Of a stretch of DNA of 64,000 bases, positions 61,477 through 64,000 are shown in pieces. Numbering within the stretch: position 1 is the first letter of the stretch; the number at the start of each line of letters is the position of its first letter. Under the pieces are notes generated by a model. That model saw only the letters and a list, made by a program, of their open reading frames with translations. It ran no database searches and was not told the DNA's origin. The translations under genes and the position numbers were made by a program. The DNA is from Holacanthus passer (lineage: Eukaryota; Chordata; Actinopteri; Pomacanthidae): NCBI GenBank assembly GCA_025331565.1, contig JAFREQ010000077.1, positions 557,501 to 621,500 on the forward strand. Reading direction: 5' to 3'.

Positions 61477-63599
61477 TCCTTCTGGGTAAGAAATTAACTT
61501 CCATCCCTTCATTGTTCCCAAATTGTAGAATAACGGTTACCTTTTTTTTTTTTTTGATGCAGTAGCTCATAGTCTGCCATCATTTGTCATTGCTTCATGC
61601 ACTCAGGTGTTTTCAGATGCTGCAATTTTTCTCAAACACTGAAATCAGCAGCAGGGCCCATAATGGACCATGATAATATTCGCACGGGAATATTTGACCA
61701 AAACCAAAAAACCTTCACCCGGATGAAATTAGATAAACTGAAACCCGATGTTAAACCGCTGCAGTGGATATAATGGAACGAGAATAAAGGTTTGGAAAAT
61801 GATTCTGGAGTCAAACTCGAGTCAATCAGTGTAATCAAACCACACATGTAGTAAACATTGGTTGTGCCTTCATTCCAATGACATCTGCTCACTCAGGTCA
61901 CTGCCTGTGACTCCCATGTCTGTTATAGTCCAACTGCTGGACCACGTGAAGAGAATATATACGACAACATAATACAGCTGTTGGTGGTCTTTAAATATAA
62001 TATGTGTATTAATAGTTTTAGAAAGTATGTTGCTTTGGAACATGGCATTAAAATTTTACAGCTGTTTCTTCTGTCATGGGTGTGTTTGGGTCACATGACC
62101 TGCACTTCCAGGTCTGACCACTATGACAAAAATGACCACAATATCCAACACAGTCCTGCAACAGGTGATTTTTATATTTCTGTTTTTCGCTCCATGTTTT
62201 CTTCAGTTCATCTCAGCAAAAATCACCACAGATCATCGCTTTGTGGTTATTTTAGAACTCCACAGGCTTTCTAAAAAAAAAAAAATCTGTGTAATGTGTT
62301 TGCTGACAGATATTCAATTTAAGCCAGATTGAGTGAGCAGAGCAGACTTTGGCATCTCATCTTTTAGAAGTTTTCTCTCACTTTTTGCAAACGTGCGTTA
62401 ACTGTTTTGCTGGCAAAATTTTCCTACTGCACAGAAACCATTTGAGCCGCAGCCAGGTTTGACAGTGAGAGACAGCCAAGTGACCTAAATGTGGTTTCAC
62501 AGTGCATCTGTTCTTCATGAAACTACATTGGCAATGTTTTTTTTTTCACCATTTCTATGGTACCTTCAAACATCCTGCTACACATTGACTGGACTGTCTA
62601 TTTATTCACAATAATACGACAAATAATTTGAGTCAGACTCCTTCTGTACTTTTTCCTTTCTGCAAAGACAGACAAGAGCTGTGTATTCTCCCACAAACCC
62701 AACACTGTGCAAGTGTTGACTAAAAAATTCCCATGTAAAACTAAATATAATACTTTATAAATCCAGGACACACACAGATCACCTTCCTGGCAAAAATGTA
62801 AAAAATATACGATGTGCGATTGGGCCTTGTGATTTGTTGTCGTAGATGAGGAGAAAAGAAACCACATGAAGGTTTCCATCCTCTCTGTTGTGTATGCATT
62901 ATGAATAAGCAGGAACTATTTCAAAAACAGCTGACATAATCTATACACAGAGGTCTTAGGGTGGTTTAAAAAATTCAGGAGCAACCAAGAATGCACTTCA
63001 TTTTCCTGCCAGTAAACGTCTTTGGGAGGGAGAGCAGTGGTCAAACTGTTGATGTCTCACTTTGGAAAGCAAGCCGTCATTTCTATACAACCTAATTTTA
63101 GACACCCATGTCCAGCTGGTCCTCGGGTGACAGCACGAACGGCTACTGCTGGCTCCTCTCAGGCCAATTCCCACACCTTTGTCTTTCTGATAACCAGACA
63201 AGGAAACACATCTTCCCTCTGGCTCACTATCAAGCTGCCAGCACTGGATTCGATTCCGGAGAGATTTAACACTCGCTTTCATCAATGAGGTAAAATCAAA
63301 CTGAGACAGAAAAACTCTCACAACGTCAAATTAGTCATCCTCTCCTGATGATCTTCATAAAGAGAAAGCAGACGTGTTAACTACAGCGGACGCGGGGTGG
63401 CGTTGGGCTGAGGGAGGTGCAAATGATGAGCGAGAGATCCTGAGATCAAATATCCCACAGAGTGATAAATTGAGGGGGAGAGGTGACCAGCTGTCTCTTC
63501 TGTCTCCTCCCGGATTCATTTTGAACCTTTCAGTCTCTTTCTGTCTTTCGCTGGGCGTCCAGGGGGAAGGGGGAAGACAGAAGTTGCCATCTGGGAGTC

Positions 63600-64000
63600 C
63601 ATAATCTCTCTTTTTCTGTCTCAGTCTTGGCTCATCTCTTTCATTCTCCTGGCTTTTTTCTTTCAATTTTTCCCTCTCTTCACTTTTTCTCTTACTTTAT
63701 TCCTTCCACTCTCTCATTTCTTCTCCTTTCCTCTGTCTTATTCCTCTTCCTCCATCTTTCCTCTGCTCAATTTCTGCTCATCCCTGCCATCCCTCTTTCT
63801 AATCTTGTCTTCCTTTTCTTCTCTTCCCTTTGTCCTTTGTTTCCTCTCTCTAACATCCTGGCTCACTTTCTTACTCTCTTTTCTGTCCCATCTCATTTTC
63901 TCATGTCTTTTCCACCTTCATTCTTCCTCCTTCCTGCTCTATCGTCCTTCTTTCTCTTCATTCTCCTTGATTTTTTTCTTCTTTTCTCCAATCATCTTTT
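63600..64000 (+). repeat. Long imperfect polypyrimidine tract
   Basis: About 400 bases dominated by T and C (TCTTTC, TCCTTCC and CTCTTT units), reaching the window edge and probably continuing. The transcribed strand of glrb is purine-rich here. Few A or G interrupt it. Confidence 0.88.

Larger units (their letters stand above)
60695..64000 (-). other. glrb 5'-side intron, partial
   Basis: The next upstream exon should end in codons for ETTM; I did not find it here, so the window ends within an intron of at least 3.3 kb. It holds a TG-rich tract (61440-61476), a T run (61543-61555) and a pyrimidine tract at the end. Confidence 0.75.

Noticed and set aside
60695..64000. Search for the upstream glrb exons
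   Set aside because: No stretch encoding the conserved VNIFINSFGSIQETTM segment was found on the minus strand, so the exons are taken to lie beyond the window.

Overview
The window is vertebrate nuclear DNA, and the details point to a teleost fish. It carries two neuronal ion-channel genes in tandem on the minus strand. One is the AMPA receptor subunit GluA2 (gria2), with coding exons 1-11 between 38632 and 673. The other is the glycine receptor beta subunit GlyRβ (glrb), with its six 3'-most coding exons between 60694 and 46716. I built every exon from protein similarity to the families and from GT-AG splice sites with compatible phases. All exon lengths fit the reading frame exactly. The teleost assignment rests on three things: Arg written into the genome at the gria2 Q/R site (a state reported for one of the two teleost gria2 paralogues), compact introns of 83-153 bp beside multi-kb ones, and remnants of fish-type SINE/LINE repeats. 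The species cannot be told.

Layout, left to right on the plus strand. 1-672 is the start of gria2 intron 11, with a tandem duplication right beside the splice donor. 673-5367 is a tight cluster of gria2 exons 11 to 5 (pore loop, M1, both parts of the ligand-binding region S1, distal amino-terminal domain). 7926-8122 is exon 4 and 15679-15918 is exon 3. 15919-38282 is the 22-kb intron 2, without recognisable genes but with microsatellites, repeat remnants and an imperfect palindrome. 38283-38632 holds exons 2 and 1, separated by a 124-bp intron. About 38.63-39.05 kb is a CpG-rich leader and promoter region containing short upstream ORFs. 39-46.6 kb is intergenic and holds a strong RE1/REST-like site at 40378-40398. 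46716-60694 is the glrb 3' half, and 60695-64000 is glrb intron sequence ending in a long pyrimidine tract. The rest of gria2 (M3, flip/flop, M4, C-tail) and the first exons of glrb (signal peptide, start of the ligand-binding domain) lie outside the window.

The two genes make subunits of postsynaptic receptors: a Ca2+-impermeable type of AMPA receptor subunit at excitatory synapses, and the gephyrin-anchoring subunit of glycine receptors at inhibitory synapses. GLRB and GRIA2 are also neighbours in the same orientation in human (4q32), so this is conserved linkage. I found no new multi-gene system, mobile-element gene, CRISPR array or RNA gene. The observations most worth a second look are the genomically fixed Arg at the Q/R site with a duplicated intron next to it, the REST-like element, a uORF overlapping the gria2 start, Leu instead of Phe at GlyRβ TM2 position 6', an extra Cys in the GluA2 amino-terminal domain, and a palindromic repeat in intron 2.
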